Shown: positions 16,390 to 24,943, numbered from the stretch's first letter. The stretch: 64,000 nucleotides of DNA from ZC4RG20 sp036381515 (GCA_036381515.1 DASVCR010000103.1:1-64000), one strand, 5' to 3'. A program made the numbers and translations. Notes: generated from the letters alone by a model not told the origin.

Positions 16390-17307
16390 TTACGCGTTCG
16401 CGCCGCCGCCGTTGACCTGGCGTGCGGCAAAGAAGCAGTACTGCCGCTTGCCCTTCCGCTTCGCCGCGTACATCGCGCGGTCCGCGAGCTCGAGCAGGAC
16501 GTCCGGCTCGTCCGCCTGATCGGGAAACACCGCGACGCCGATGCTCGTCGACACGGGGATGCGATGTCCCTCGAAGTCGAGCTCGTAGGTCGTCGTCTCG
16601 CTCGCCTTCTTTGCGGCGGCCGCCGCATCGTCGCGCGTGCGCAGGCCCTCGAGGACCAGCACGAACTCGTCGCCGCCGATCCGGCCGATGCTGTCTCCCG
16701 CTCGAGCGACGGCCGACAGGCGCGCGGCGACGTCCTGGAGCACCGCGTCGCCGGCCTTGTGACCGAACGTGTCGTTGATCTGCTTGAAGTCGTCGATGTC
16801 GATGATCATCACGGCGCCGCGGTACACGCTGCGGCTCGCGTGGCTGATCGCCTTCGCGAGCTGGCGAAACAACTCGGTGCGATTCAGCACGCCGGTCAGC
16901 GCGTCGAAGCTCGCCGCGCGCCGCAGCGCGGATTCCTGCCGATGCCTTTCGATCGCGAGCTGCAGCACCTGGTGGATACGCTGCACGGACGTCGTGCCCT
17001 TCTGCAGGAAGTCCTGCACGCCGATCCTGACGAGCTCGAGCGCGACGTGCTCGAAGTTCTTGCCGGTGAGCGCGACGAGCGGCAGATCGGGCGCGACGCG
17101 GCGCAGCGCGACCGCGGCGTCGCAACCGTCCGCATCGGGCAGCGTGAGATCGATCAGCGCGATCTCGAGGGGCTCCTTCTGCACGATCTCTTCGGCTTCC
17201 CTGAGCTGCGTCACGCGGCGGATGTCATAGCTTCGGTCGAGCTGAACCAGCGCTTCGGCAAGTGAAGCCGCCGCATCGACGTTGTCCTCCAGTAGTAGCA
17301 GGCGCAC
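16390..17307 (-). CDS. Response-regulator diguanylate cyclase (REC-GGDEF)
   Basis: A 305-residue cytosolic protein with an N-terminal receiver domain. The acidic pair is Glu7/Asp8, the phospho-acceptor is Asp53 in LIDL, and the conserved Lys is 103. The GGDEF domain follows with an intact catalytic GGDEF at 211-215. The inhibitory I-site RAGD at 202-205 is exactly five residues upstream, so the enzyme should make c-di-GMP and be product-inhibited. Start is GTG at 17307. No histidine kinase is adjacent, so its partner is encoded elsewhere. A sigma-54-like promoter lies 54 bp upstream, hinting at control together with the glycan genes at 2-6 kb. Confidence 0.9.
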   Translation of the reverse strand: MRLLLLEDNVDAAASLAEALVQLDRSYDIRRVTQLREAEEIVQKEPLEIALIDLTLPDADGCDAAVALRRVAPDLPLVALTGKNFEHVALELVRIGVQDFLQKGTTSVQRIHQVLQLAIERHRQESALRRAASFDALTGVLNRTELFRQLAKAISHASRSVYRGAVMIIDIDDFKQINDTFGHKAGDAVLQDVAARLSAVARAGDSIGRIGGDEFVLVLEGLRTRDDAAAAAKKASETTTYELDFEGHRIPVSTSIGVAVFPDQADEPDVLLELADRAMYAAKRKGKRQYCFFAARQVNGGGANA

Positions 17308-17360
17308 GGATCGAGAGGTCGTGTTTGGTTGCAGAGGTCGTGCTTGGCGAGGTTCCGTTT

Positions 17361-17376
17361 AGCAAGAATCGTACCA
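17361..17376 (-). promoter_or_regulatory. Sigma-54-like promoter for the REC-GGDEF gene
   Basis: On the minus strand the sequence is TGGTACGATTCTTGCT, one base off TGGCACG-N4-TTGCW, with correct GG-GC spacing. The inferred start near 17351 gives a leader of about 44 nt. Confidence 0.5.
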
Positions 17377-17481
17377 GTGACTATGCGTACGTCTCCCGAG
17401 AAAAACCGCGCCGACCCGTGTCTCGCAATTTCTGTAGCACACACACAAATATCGTAAGTGAGACAAAATTGGTGCCTCCGT

Positions 17482-18795
17482 TCAGAACGCCCACTGTGTC
17501 CGGACGGTGACGACGTCGAGTCCTTCCGCGGCCGCGCGGGTTTCGTTCGACGCATCGGTATCGAGGATGCGCGTCCAATCGAACATCGCTCGCACTCGCG
17601 GGTGCGGGTACCAGTTCGCCGCGAGACTGATCGCGTTTTCCATGCCCCCGGTCAGTAATTCGTCGTTCAGATCGATCGAAGCATAGCGCACCGCAAGCTC
17701 CCATGCGCCTCGGGCGTTGCCCGGCGAGAACGTCGCGCGGGGCTCGAGCCGTTTGAATTCGCCGTCCGCGACGTCGTAGGCGGCGGCGCGCGATTCTCCG
17801 GTCAGGGACCACGTCGCGGCGACGTGCCAGGCGTCGAACGACGACGTGCCGAGCGCGTGCTCGATGCGCGCGCGGCTGTACTCGCCGAACACCGAGAACG
17901 GCCCTGCCGCGAAGGCGGCCTCCGGTCCGTAGAGCGTCACGCCGTCCACGCCGGCGATCGGTGCCGTGTCGACGATCGAGAGATCGGAGAAGGACGTCGT
18001 CTCGTCACGGATCCGCGTGCTCGCGTCCGCCGCGGGCTCGCGGTATGCGGCGCGGATACCGACGTGCAGCGCGACGTCCGCGTCCGCGACGGGTGCGACG
18101 ACGAAGCGGACGGCCGTGCCCCAGCCTTCGCCGTCGTCGTCGATCGGCTCGCCGTAGACGCCGCCCGCCGCGAACCAGCGGCGGCCGGACGCGTCGAGGC
18201 GGATGCCGAGCGCGCGGCCGACGAACGGCGCGACGAGCGCGTTGTCGATGCCGCGTTCGACGAACGGGATGTCGTTCGAGCTCATCTCGAGGCCGAGGCT
18301 GTACGGCTGCTTCTGCTGACCGAGCGTCACGCGCAGGCGGTCGTCGACCTCATAAGCGACCGAGAGATCGGTGACCGCGACGTCGTCTCCGGCGAAGTCG
18401 ACTTCTCCGAAGAACCGCCACGGCTCGTCGAGCCGCGCGCCGACCGCGATCCGGGCGCGGCGCAGATCGGCGCCGTCCGCGGGCGCTCTGGGGCCCGTGT
18501 CGCCCGAGTGCCGTGCCCAGTCGACGTGCAGGCGACCGCCGAGCTCGAGCGTGTAGCGGCCGTCGGCGGGCGCGATCTCGAGACCGCGGGCGCCGAGCGA
18601 CGCTCGGAAGCGTCCGGGCGGCGTCGAAGGCGTCGGCGGCTCCGCGGCGGCGTCCGCCGCGGTGTCGGCGCCCGAGTCACGATCCCGGCCGGCCGCGCCG
18701 GTCTCGGGCGCATCGAGCGCATCGGCCGCGCGCTGCGCGACGGCGGACACCGAGACGACGGCGGCGACGGCCGCAACGAGGAGGCGACCGAGCAT
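17482..18795 (-). CDS. Phosphate-selective porin (OprO/OprP family)
   Basis: A 437-residue outer-membrane beta-barrel with signal peptide MLGRLLVAAVAAVVSVSAVAQ. An acidic low-complexity linker to about residue 65 takes the place of the coiled coil seen in some relatives. Porin_O_P features are YTLELGGRLHVDWARH, DLRRARIAVGARLDEPWRFFGEVDF, VTLGQQKQPYSLGLEMSSNDIPFVERG and the closing VRTQWAF strand with terminal Phe, needed for BAM recognition. ATG at 18795 starts the signal sequence. A plausible Pho box lies about 65 bp upstream, consistent with induction by phosphate starvation. Confidence 0.85.
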   Translation of the reverse strand: MLGRLLVAAVAAVVSVSAVAQRAADALDAPETGAAGRDRDSGADTAADAAAEPPTPSTPPGRFRASLGARGLEIAPADGRYTLELGGRLHVDWARHSGDTGPRAPADGADLRRARIAVGARLDEPWRFFGEVDFAGDDVAVTDLSVAYEVDDRLRVTLGQQKQPYSLGLEMSSNDIPFVERGIDNALVAPFVGRALGIRLDASGRRWFAAGGVYGEPIDDDGEGWGTAVRFVVAPVADADVALHVGIRAAYREPAADASTRIRDETTSFSDLSIVDTAPIAGVDGVTLYGPEAAFAAGPFSVFGEYSRARIEHALGTSSFDAWHVAATWSLTGESRAAAYDVADGEFKRLEPRATFSPGNARGAWELAVRYASIDLNDELLTGGMENAISLAANWYPHPRVRAMFDWTRILDTDASNETRAAAEGLDVVTVRTQWAF

Positions 18796-18842
18796 AGGGG
18801 GATCTCTCGGCGGCCTGAAGGGCCGGTTACGGTTTCGCGACG

Positions 18843-18876
18843 ATGCTATTTCGGGTCTGTGACGGCTCCGTGAACG
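18843..18876 (-). promoter_or_regulatory. Candidate Pho box and -10 for the phosphate porin
   Basis: On the minus strand, CGTTCAC-GGAG-CCGTCAC gives two 7-bp half sites at 11-bp spacing, resembling the PhoB pattern CTGTCAY-N4-CTGTCAY (second half 6 of 7, first half poor). TAGCAT follows ten bases later at -10 position. Family context (phosphate porin) supports it. Confidence 0.35.
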
Positions 18877-19166
18877 AGGCGTTCGAAGGCGCAGCATGAA
18901 CCGGTTGCCGGGCGCCGACAGCCGGGCTGCCGAAGGCGCTCGTGTTGTCTGCAGGCCGCACTGAACTGGACATACATCGCATTTCCTGCAACCGAATTCC
19001 AATTTCTGGGTCTGACGGTGTAGTATCCGAGGCGGATTCGACGGCCGCGTGGCGGTTTGCGGCGTAAGTTATTGGGGAATCAAAGGTTTTGAGAATGGTG
19101 CGCCGCGCAGGTCCTGCGCGGTGAGACAGCCCCGCGCGGCTCGACGATCCGGAGGGCGAGGACCTC
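18877..19166. other. Divergent intergenic region, no gene seen
   Basis: With the porin promoter, the whole 18796-19166 gap (371 bp) separates divergent porin and peptidase genes. I see no protein gene or RNA in it. AT-richer patches near 18972-19025 and 19060-19090 may contain the peptidase promoter. Confidence 0.4.
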
Positions 19167-21629
19167 GTGGTCGAGGAAAGGACGACATACCGAACTGGTT
19201 GGCATCGCCCGCTCGCAGTTGCAGCACGCGCGCTGCAGAGCGCAGCGGTGCGCATTCGTCGCACGCTCGCCCACGTTGCGGTGCTCGCCGCGACTGTCCC
19301 GTTCGTCTCGACGCTGCCAGCCGCTCCGCTCGAGCCGCCTCCCGAGGTCGCGCGCCTGCTCGAGGCGCCGCCGCTGCCCAAGCTCTCGCTCGGTCCGGGC
19401 CATAGGCACGCGCTGCTCGTCCACGAGCACGAGCTCCTGCCGACGCAGCTGCTTGCCGAGCCCACCGTCTCCGTCGTCGGCCTCAAGGTCAATCCGAAGA
19501 CCTACGGCCGTCACGCGCCGCTCGCGTACTACGATCTCACGCTCGTCGATCTTTCGACCGGCCACCGGACCGATCTCGACGTGCCGCCCGACGCGATCCT
19601 CGGGTTCCCGATCTGGTCGCCGGACGGCTCGCGGTTCGCGTTCACGGCGACCGTCGACAACGGCATCGAGCTTTGGGTCGGCGACACCGCGGAAGGCCGC
19701 GTGCGCCGCCTCGTCGGTCCCGAGCTGAACGGCACGCTGAGCGCGCCGTGCACGTGGACCGGCGACGGCCGCCTGCTCTGCAGGCTGATCGACGGCGAGA
19801 AGCGGCAGTTCCCCACCACGACCGCGAACGATCTGTTCCGGTTGACCGCCCCGACGACGATTCGGAGCCTGTCGCAGCAGGCGCTCGATCCGTGGCTCGT
19901 GCGCCAGCTGATCGAATCCCAGCTGACGTTGATCGACGTCGACACCGGGCTCCGCCAGCCGATCGGCCAGCCCGCCGCGATCGAGGCCGTCGACCCGGCG
20001 CCGAGCGGCGCGTTCCTGCTCGTGTCGCGGATCGTGCCGCCTTACCCGCAGGTGTCCGGCGTCGAGCCGCCGCTCAAGACGATCGAGGTCTGGGACCGCT
20101 TCGGCAACGTCGTGAAGACGTTCCCGTCCGCGGGCAGCCAGCCGAACGCGCCGCGCGCGATGCAGTGGCACGCGTCGCTGCCCGCGACTCTGGTCTGGGT
20201 CGAGCGCTACGGCGAAGGCGACCGGCTGATGCGCCTCGCCGCACCGTTCACCGAGGAGGCGTCCGAGTTCTATCGCTCGCCGAATCCTTACGCCGGCCTC
20301 GAATGGCTCGAGGGCAGGCTCGATGCGCTCGTGAGCGACTACGACTCGCTGCGCCGGCTGCGCCGCCACTGGCTCGTGTCGTGGAACGGCGAGGAGCCTC
20401 GCCTGCTCGCCGAAGGCAGCGTCGACGCCGCGTACTCGCGCTTCGGCCGGCCGATGACGACCGTCAACGAATGGGGCAAGGAGGTCGTCGCCGTCCACGA
20501 CGGCGGCATCTTCCTGCGGGGCACGGCACCCGGCGCGGGCGCCGCGGTCGGCTACCTCGATCACCTGAACCTCGGGTCGCTCGACACGAAGCGGATCTGG
20601 GAGTCGGACGGGCACGCTTACGAGGTCGTGCTCGGGCTGCTGTCGCCCGACGGCAGCGCGTTTCTGACGCGCCGAGAGACGTCGCGCGAGCCACCGAATT
20701 ACTACGCGCACACGCTGGACGGCGACAAGGCGCTGACGACTTACGAGCATCCTGCGCCGGCGCTCGTCGACGCGCGCAGGATCACGCTGCGCTACAAGCG
20801 GCCGGACGGCCTCGGTCTGTCCGCGACGCTGTATCTGCCCGCGGGCGCCGACCCGAGCGAGCCGCTGCCGGTGATCGTCTGGGCGTATCCGCGCGTGTAC
20901 GGCGAGGACACCGAGTCGGTCGAGCCCGTGGCCGCGGAGCAGTTCCCGGGCTTCGAGGACGCGTTCAAGCTGTTCTTCCTGCTCGAGGGCTATGCGGTGC
21001 TCGACGACGTGTCGATGCCGATCGTCGGCTCGACGGCGACGGCGAACGACACGTTCATCGAGCAGATCGTGAAGAACGCGGAGGCGACGCTCGCCGCGGC
21101 GGCGGACACCGGCTTCGTCGACCCGACCCGCGCCGGCGTGGCGGGGCACAGCTACGGCGCGTTCATGGTCGCGAACCTGCTCGTGCACTCGGATCTCTTC
21201 TCCGCGGGCGCGGCGCTCTCGGGCGCGTATAACCGGACCCTGACGCCGTTCGGCTTCCAGACCGAGCGCCGCTCGCTATGGGAAGCACGCGAGACCTACC
21301 TCGCCATGTCGCCGTTCCTGTACTCGAACGTGATCAACGAGCCGCTGCTGCTCGTGCACGGACTGCTCGACGAGAACGCGGGCACGCCGCCGATCCAGTC
21401 GATCCAGTTCTACGAGGCGATCCGTCACAACGGCGGGAACGCGGACATCCTGCTCTTGCCGCGCGAAGGCCACACGTATCGCGGCCGCGAGTCCGTGCTC
21501 GCGACCGCCGCGGCGATGCTCGAGTTCTTCGATGCGCATCTGAAGCGCGGTGGGCTCGCGCCGCCGCCGCAGACGCTGCGGGCATCGACGACGGCAGCGG
21601 CCGACGCGACGGTAAAGCTCGCGGAATGA
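19167..21629 (+). CDS. Exported S9-family prolyl-oligopeptidase-like serine peptidase
   Basis: An 820-residue protein with an N-terminal beta-propeller (WSPDGSRFAFTATVDNGIELWV and similar blades) and a C-terminal alpha/beta-hydrolase domain. The catalytic triad is readable: Ser in AGHSYGAFM near residue 660, Asp in HGLLDENAG near 733 and His in EGHTYRGRES near 768. It resembles plant/bacterial glutamyl endopeptidase-like S9 enzymes. GTG at 19167 has GAGG five bases upstream and yields a long n-region before the signal sequence. GTG at 19248 (VRIRRTLAHVAVLAA) is the alternative. It is probably periplasmic and degrades peptides. Confidence 0.87.
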   Translation: MVEERTTYRTGWHRPLAVAARALQSAAVRIRRTLAHVAVLAATVPFVSTLPAAPLEPPPEVARLLEAPPLPKLSLGPGHRHALLVHEHELLPTQLLAEPTVSVVGLKVNPKTYGRHAPLAYYDLTLVDLSTGHRTDLDVPPDAILGFPIWSPDGSRFAFTATVDNGIELWVGDTAEGRVRRLVGPELNGTLSAPCTWTGDGRLLCRLIDGEKRQFPTTTANDLFRLTAPTTIRSLSQQALDPWLVRQLIESQLTLIDVDTGLRQPIGQPAAIEAVDPAPSGAFLLVSRIVPPYPQVSGVEPPLKTIEVWDRFGNVVKTFPSAGSQPNAPRAMQWHASLPATLVWVERYGEGDRLMRLAAPFTEEASEFYRSPNPYAGLEWLEGRLDALVSDYDSLRRLRRHWLVSWNGEEPRLLAEGSVDAAYSRFGRPMTTVNEWGKEVVAVHDGGIFLRGTAPGAGAAVGYLDHLNLGSLDTKRIWESDGHAYEVVLGLLSPDGSAFLTRRETSREPPNYYAHTLDGDKALTTYEHPAPALVDARRITLRYKRPDGLGLSATLYLPAGADPSEPLPVIVWAYPRVYGEDTESVEPVAAEQFPGFEDAFKLFFLLEGYAVLDDVSMPIVGSTATANDTFIEQIVKNAEATLAAAADTGFVDPTRAGVAGHSYGAFMVANLLVHSDLFSAGAALSGAYNRTLTPFGFQTERRSLWEARETYLAMSPFLYSNVINEPLLLVHGLLDENAGTPPIQSIQFYEAIRHNGGNADILLLPREGHTYRGRESVLATAAAMLEFFDAHLKRGGLAPPPQTLRASTTAAADATVKLAE

Positions 21630-21662
21630 GCTCGCCGAGCCGGCCGCGTGGGCTGCCAAGGC

Positions 21663-21680
21663 GAGCACATCCCTGTGCTC
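21663..21680. repeat. Hairpin with ATCCCT loop
   Basis: GAGCAC-ATCCCT-GTGCTC is a perfect 6-bp stem. The same ATCCCT loop closes two hairpins inside the composite repeat at 45.9-46.4 kb. It lies downstream of the S9 peptidase gene in a 298-bp gap (21630-21927) with no other feature seen. Confidence 0.5.
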
Positions 21681-21927
21681 TCGTTGCTGTTCATCCGGGC
21701 TGAAACAGCTTCGACTCCGATACCCACGCGATCCACCCTAAGGGCACGCTCCGCGTGGACCCAAACTGTCGGCGCTCGGCGACAGGAGAATCGCGCCTGT
21801 GAGACGTTTTATCCGAGACGGTACCTATGCGCGCTGCGAAGCCCATTGCCGCTCGAAACGGGCTAGCATGGCCGCGTGAGCGGAGCGGAGCGTCCAAGGT
21901 GACGGGCATTCAGGTAAGGGAGCCGGC

Positions 21928-22725
21928 ATGCACAGCGGCTGCTGGCAGGATCTGACGACGACGGACTTCGCCGCCGTCGATCCGGAGTCGACCGTCGCGC
22001 TGCTGCCGGTCGCCGCCGTCGAGCAGCACGGCCCGCATCTGCCGCTGTCGACGGACGCGGTCATCGCGGCCGAGCTCGCGCGCGCGGTGCTCGGCCGCAT
22101 GTCGGGCGCGACGACGCTCCTCGTGCTCCCGCTCGCCGAGATCGGGCACAGCCCCGAGCACGCGTCGTTCGCCGGCACGCTGACCGCGCGCGCCGAGACA
22201 CTGCTCGCGTTGTGGACGGAGATCGGCCGCAGCGTCGCGAATGCCGGCGTCCGCAAGCTGATCATGCTGAACTCGCACGGCGGACAGAAGGCGCTCGTCG
22301 ACATCGTCGCGACCCGCCTGCGCGCCGATCACGGCCTCTTCGTCGTGCGCGCGAACACGTTCTCGCTCGGCACGCCGCCCGGCCTCTTCGACCCGCGCGA
22401 GCTCGCGCTCGGGCTGCACGGCGGCGACTTCGAGACGTCGCTGATGCTGCATCTCCGCCCGGACCTCGTGCGCACGGAGCGCATCGCGGATTTCGTCGGC
22501 TTGCCGGAGCGGCTCGCCGCGGAGCACCAGGTCCTCGGCGTCGAGAAGCCGATCGGGTTCGGCTGGCTCAGCGAGGATCTCCATCCCGACGGGGCCGTCG
22601 GCCGCGCCGGGCGCGCGAGCGCGGAGAAGGGCGCCCGCTGCTTCGAGCATCTCGTGAGCAGGCTCGCGCGGCTCGTCGACGAGGTCGCGGCGACGCCGCT
22701 GACGGTCCTGCGCGGCCGGCCGTGA
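21928..22725 (+). CDS. Creatininase-family amidohydrolase
   Basis: A 265-residue metal-dependent amidohydrolase. Metal ligands and active-site residues are in VEQHGPHLPLSTDAVIA near residue 31, IGHSPEHASFAGT near 72 and LNSHGGQKALVD near 112, with HGGDFETSLML near 170. The family includes creatininase, MftE and the archaeal formamide hydrolase ArfB, which acts on a GTP-derived formylamino-pyrimidine in riboflavin/F420 synthesis. Because the next genes are a GTP cyclohydrolase II and a RibD-type reductase, an ArfB-like role on a pyrimidine intermediate is an attractive inference; creatinine is unlikely. It is convergent with the ribA homologue, four bases apart. Confidence 0.85.
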   Translation: MHSGCWQDLTTTDFAAVDPESTVALLPVAAVEQHGPHLPLSTDAVIAAELARAVLGRMSGATTLLVLPLAEIGHSPEHASFAGTLTARAETLLALWTEIGRSVANAGVRKLIMLNSHGGQKALVDIVATRLRADHGLFVVRANTFSLGTPPGLFDPRELALGLHGGDFETSLMLHLRPDLVRTERIADFVGLPERLAAEHQVLGVEKPIGFGWLSEDLHPDGAVGRAGRASAEKGARCFEHLVSRLARLVDEVAATPLTVLRGRP

Positions 22726-22729
22726 GCGG

Positions 22730-23857
22730 CTACTCGAGGTGCCCGGCCCGCTCGCGTTTCGCCTTGAGATAGCGCGCGTTGTGCGAGTTCGCCGTGCCGA
22801 CGAGCGGCACGCGGCCGGCGACGTCGATGCCGTGCGCGCGGAGCGCCGCGATCTTCTGCGGGTTGTTCGTCAGCAGATCGACCCTCGAGACGCCGAGCTC
22901 GCGGAGCAGCGCGGCCGCGACGTCGTACGTGCGCTCGTCCTCGAGGAAGCCGAGGCGGCGGTCCGCGTCGAGCGTGTCGAGCCCGCCGTCCTGCAGCTTG
23001 TAGGCGCGCAGCTTGTTCGCGAGCCCGATGCCGCGGCCCTCCTGATCGAGATAGAGCAGCACGCCGCCGCCGAGCTCGGCGATCCGGCGTACGGCCCTGC
23101 GCAGCTGCTCGCCGCAGTCGCAGCGGAGGCTCCCCAGGAGGTCGCCGGTCAGGCACGCCGAGTGCAGCCTGACCGGCACGACGCCGCGGAGGTCCGGCGA
23201 GCCGATCAGCACCGCGACGTGCTCGCCGAGCCCGTGCTCGTCGCGAAAGAGCGCGAGCTCGCAATCGAGCGCGTCGGCGAGCGGCACGCGCGACTGGCTT
23301 ATCCGCTTCAAACGGGGCCGCGCGGGCGCGCCGTGCCGGTGAACGTCAGCGACGTCGACCGACAGGAGCGACGCGTCGGGCGGCGCCGCGGCCTCGATCG
23401 CGAGCAGCGCCGGCAGCAGACGCCCGGCCTTCGCGAGCCGGAAGCACGCGGCGGCGACCTCCGCGAACGGCGGGTCCGAATCGACGTCGAAGGCGGCGTG
23501 CGCCGCCGAGCCTTCGACGCCGGCGCCCGCGAGCGTGCGCAGCGTGTCGATCGTCGCGGACGCAGGCACGGCGACCGCGACGGCCGCGCCGGTCCCGTCC
23601 GCGATCCCGAGCGCATCGGCGCGCTCGCGGGTGATCAGGAGCCACAGCGGAGCGCCCGTCGCGGCGATCCGCTTCAGCAGGGTCTGCGGCGCGGCCTCGA
23701 CCGCCGCGACGACGAGGCCGCGGCCGTGGCCGTTCGCGGCGCGCTCGGCGACGTGCACGGCGCGGCCGCGGCGCAGCTCGGCGACCGCTCGATCGACCGC
23801 CAACATGGACGCTTCGCCGTTGAGGCCGGCGCCGGATATCCGATTCGAAGGGTTCAC
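22730..23857 (-). CDS. ribA: GTP cyclohydrolase II with degenerate N-terminal DHBP-synthase-like domain
   Basis: A 375-residue protein. Residues 185-375 form a complete GTP cyclohydrolase II. Zinc cysteines are 235, 246 and 248 in CLTGDLLGSLRCDC, the catalytic segment is DQEGRGIGLANKLRAY, and LLTNNPQKI follows. Tyr286 matches E. coli RibA Tyr105, so the normal 2,5-diaminopyrimidine product is expected. Residues 20-170 align in position with a RibB (DHBP synthase) domain, but the acidic RENEGD-type active-site motif is absent, so that half is probably inactive. GTG at 23857 is the annotated start; ATG 18 codons in (MLAVDRAVAEL) is possible. It is divergent from the RibD-like reductase and probably a pathway-dedicated paralogue. 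Confidence 0.88.
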   Translation of the reverse strand: MNPSNRISGAGLNGEASMLAVDRAVAELRRGRAVHVAERAANGHGRGLVVAAVEAAPQTLLKRIAATGAPLWLLITRERADALGIADGTGAAVAVAVPASATIDTLRTLAGAGVEGSAAHAAFDVDSDPPFAEVAAACFRLAKAGRLLPALLAIEAAAPPDASLLSVDVADVHRHGAPARPRLKRISQSRVPLADALDCELALFRDEHGLGEHVAVLIGSPDLRGVVPVRLHSACLTGDLLGSLRCDCGEQLRRAVRRIAELGGGVLLYLDQEGRGIGLANKLRAYKLQDGGLDTLDADRRLGFLEDERTYDVAAALLRELGVSRVDLLTNNPQKIAALRAHGIDVAGRVPLVGTANSHNARYLKAKRERAGHLE

Positions 23858-23938
23858 GGGGATGTTAGGATAACAACGTTACGGCCGGGACTGCCGGTTT
23901 CGCTGTCCCGGTCGGCCTCGACAGAGCCGATCGCGACG
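23858..23938. promoter_or_regulatory. Divergent promoter region of the ribA- and ribD-like genes
   Basis: An 81-bp gap with an AT-rich core around 23862-23882 (GATGTTAGGATAACAACGTT). It offers -10-like hexamers on both strands (TAGGAT forward, TAACAT reverse). No FMN riboswitch fold can be recognised, and the space is too short for one. Confidence 0.4.
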
Positions 23939-24886
23939 TTGCGTCCCCCACTCCGGAACGAGCACGAGATCCGCCGAACGGCGATCACGGACGGCGAACG
24001 CGCGTTCCGCGCGCTGCTCGCGCTGCCGCGGAACGGCGAGCCCTCCTCGATCGGCGTCGACGGCTCGGGCGCCGTGCTTCCGGTCCCTGCCGACGACGCA
24101 CGCTGCCTGCTCGTGCGCGGCGCCGACGGCTGGTGCCCGGCGGCGCACGTGACGGCCGAGAGCCGCGCGGTGCTCGAGCTCTATCTCCCGGTCCGTTGTC
24201 ATTCGGGCACGCTCGCGGTCGCGCATCTCGGCCAGAGCCTCGACGGCCGGATCGCGACGGCGAGCGGCGATTCATACTACGTGACGGGCGCCGCGAACCT
24301 GCTGCACCTGCAGCGGATGCGCGCGCTGTGCGATGCCGTGCTCGTCGGCGCGGGGACGGTCGCCGCGGACGACCCGCGGCTCACGGTCCGCATGGAGGCG
24401 GGCCCGCAGCCCGTCCGGGTCGTGCTCGATCCGCGCCGACGCCTCAGCGCGGACCGCCGCGTCTTCTCGGACGGGGCCGCGACGACGTTGCTCGTCGTCG
24501 ACGAAGCGCTCGCGGGCGCCGGCGAGCGTCACGGCGACGCCGAGATCGTCCGCGTTCCGGTCCGCAACGGACGGCTCGCGCTCGACGCGCTGCTCGACGA
24601 GCTCCGCGCGCGCGGGCTTCGCTCGGTATTCGTCGAGGGCGGCGGCACGACCGTGTCGCGGTTCCTCGAAGCGGGGCTGCTCGATCGGCTGCAGGTCGCG
24701 ATCGCGCCGCTCGTGATAGGCGTCGGCCGCCCGGGCCTCGACGTGCCGGGCTGCAATCGGATGCGCGACTGCCTGCGCGCCGCGCATCGCGTGTTCCGCA
24801 TGGGCGACGACGTGCTGATCGACTGCGACCTGCGCCGCCCGCCGAACGGCGGCGCCGCTGCGACGGAGCTCGTGCGCGTGCTGTAA
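23939..24886 (+). CDS. RibD C-terminal-domain reductase (dihydrofolate-reductase-like)
   Basis: About 315 residues, with an N-terminal extension of roughly 95 residues and then a RibD_C/RIB7 pyrimidine reductase domain. Its landmarks are VAHLGQSLDGRIATASGDS, MRALCDAVLVGAGTVAADDPRLTVR, RSVFVEGGGTTVSRFLEAGLLDR and a closing DVLIDCDLR. NADPH-dependent reduction of a ribosylamino-pyrimidine to the ribityl form is the family reaction. There is no deaminase domain. No ATG fits; TTG at 23939 is the best available start and could be wrong. The stop touches the palindrome at 24887. It pairs functionally with the divergent GTP cyclohydrolase II. Confidence 0.8.
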   Translation: MRPPLRNEHEIRRTAITDGERAFRALLALPRNGEPSSIGVDGSGAVLPVPADDARCLLVRGADGWCPAAHVTAESRAVLELYLPVRCHSGTLAVAHLGQSLDGRIATASGDSYYVTGAANLLHLQRMRALCDAVLVGAGTVAADDPRLTVRMEAGPQPVRVVLDPRRRLSADRRVFSDGAATTLLVVDEALAGAGERHGDAEIVRVPVRNGRLALDALLDELRARGLRSVFVEGGGTTVSRFLEAGLLDRLQVAIAPLVIGVGRPGLDVPGCNRMRDCLRAAHRVFRMGDDVLIDCDLRRPPNGGAAATELVRVL

Positions 24887-24943
24887 CGAAAAATTGTGTC
24901 AGACACATTTTTCCCGGGAAAAATGTGTCTGACACAATTTTCG
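24887..24943. repeat. Near-perfect 57-bp palindrome, GTCAGACAC family
   Basis: CGAAAAATTGTGTCAGACAC at the left pairs with GTGTCTGACACAATTTTCG at the right through a central TTTTTCCCGGGAAAAA. The arms differ by one base. Each arm also contains the smaller palindrome TGTGTCAGACACA. It sits between the stop of the RibD-like gene and the last codons of the convergent methyltransferase, so it may double as a bidirectional terminator. Confidence 0.85.

Noticed and set aside
19080..21188. 702-codon antisense frame opposite the S9 peptidase
   Set aside because: The sequence is Arg/Val-rich low-complexity, typical of the antisense frame of GC-rich genes. The sense strand has a full catalytic triad.
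23858..23938. FMN riboswitch before the ribA-like gene
   Set aside because: The gap is only 81 bp and lacks the conserved RFN-element sequence blocks.
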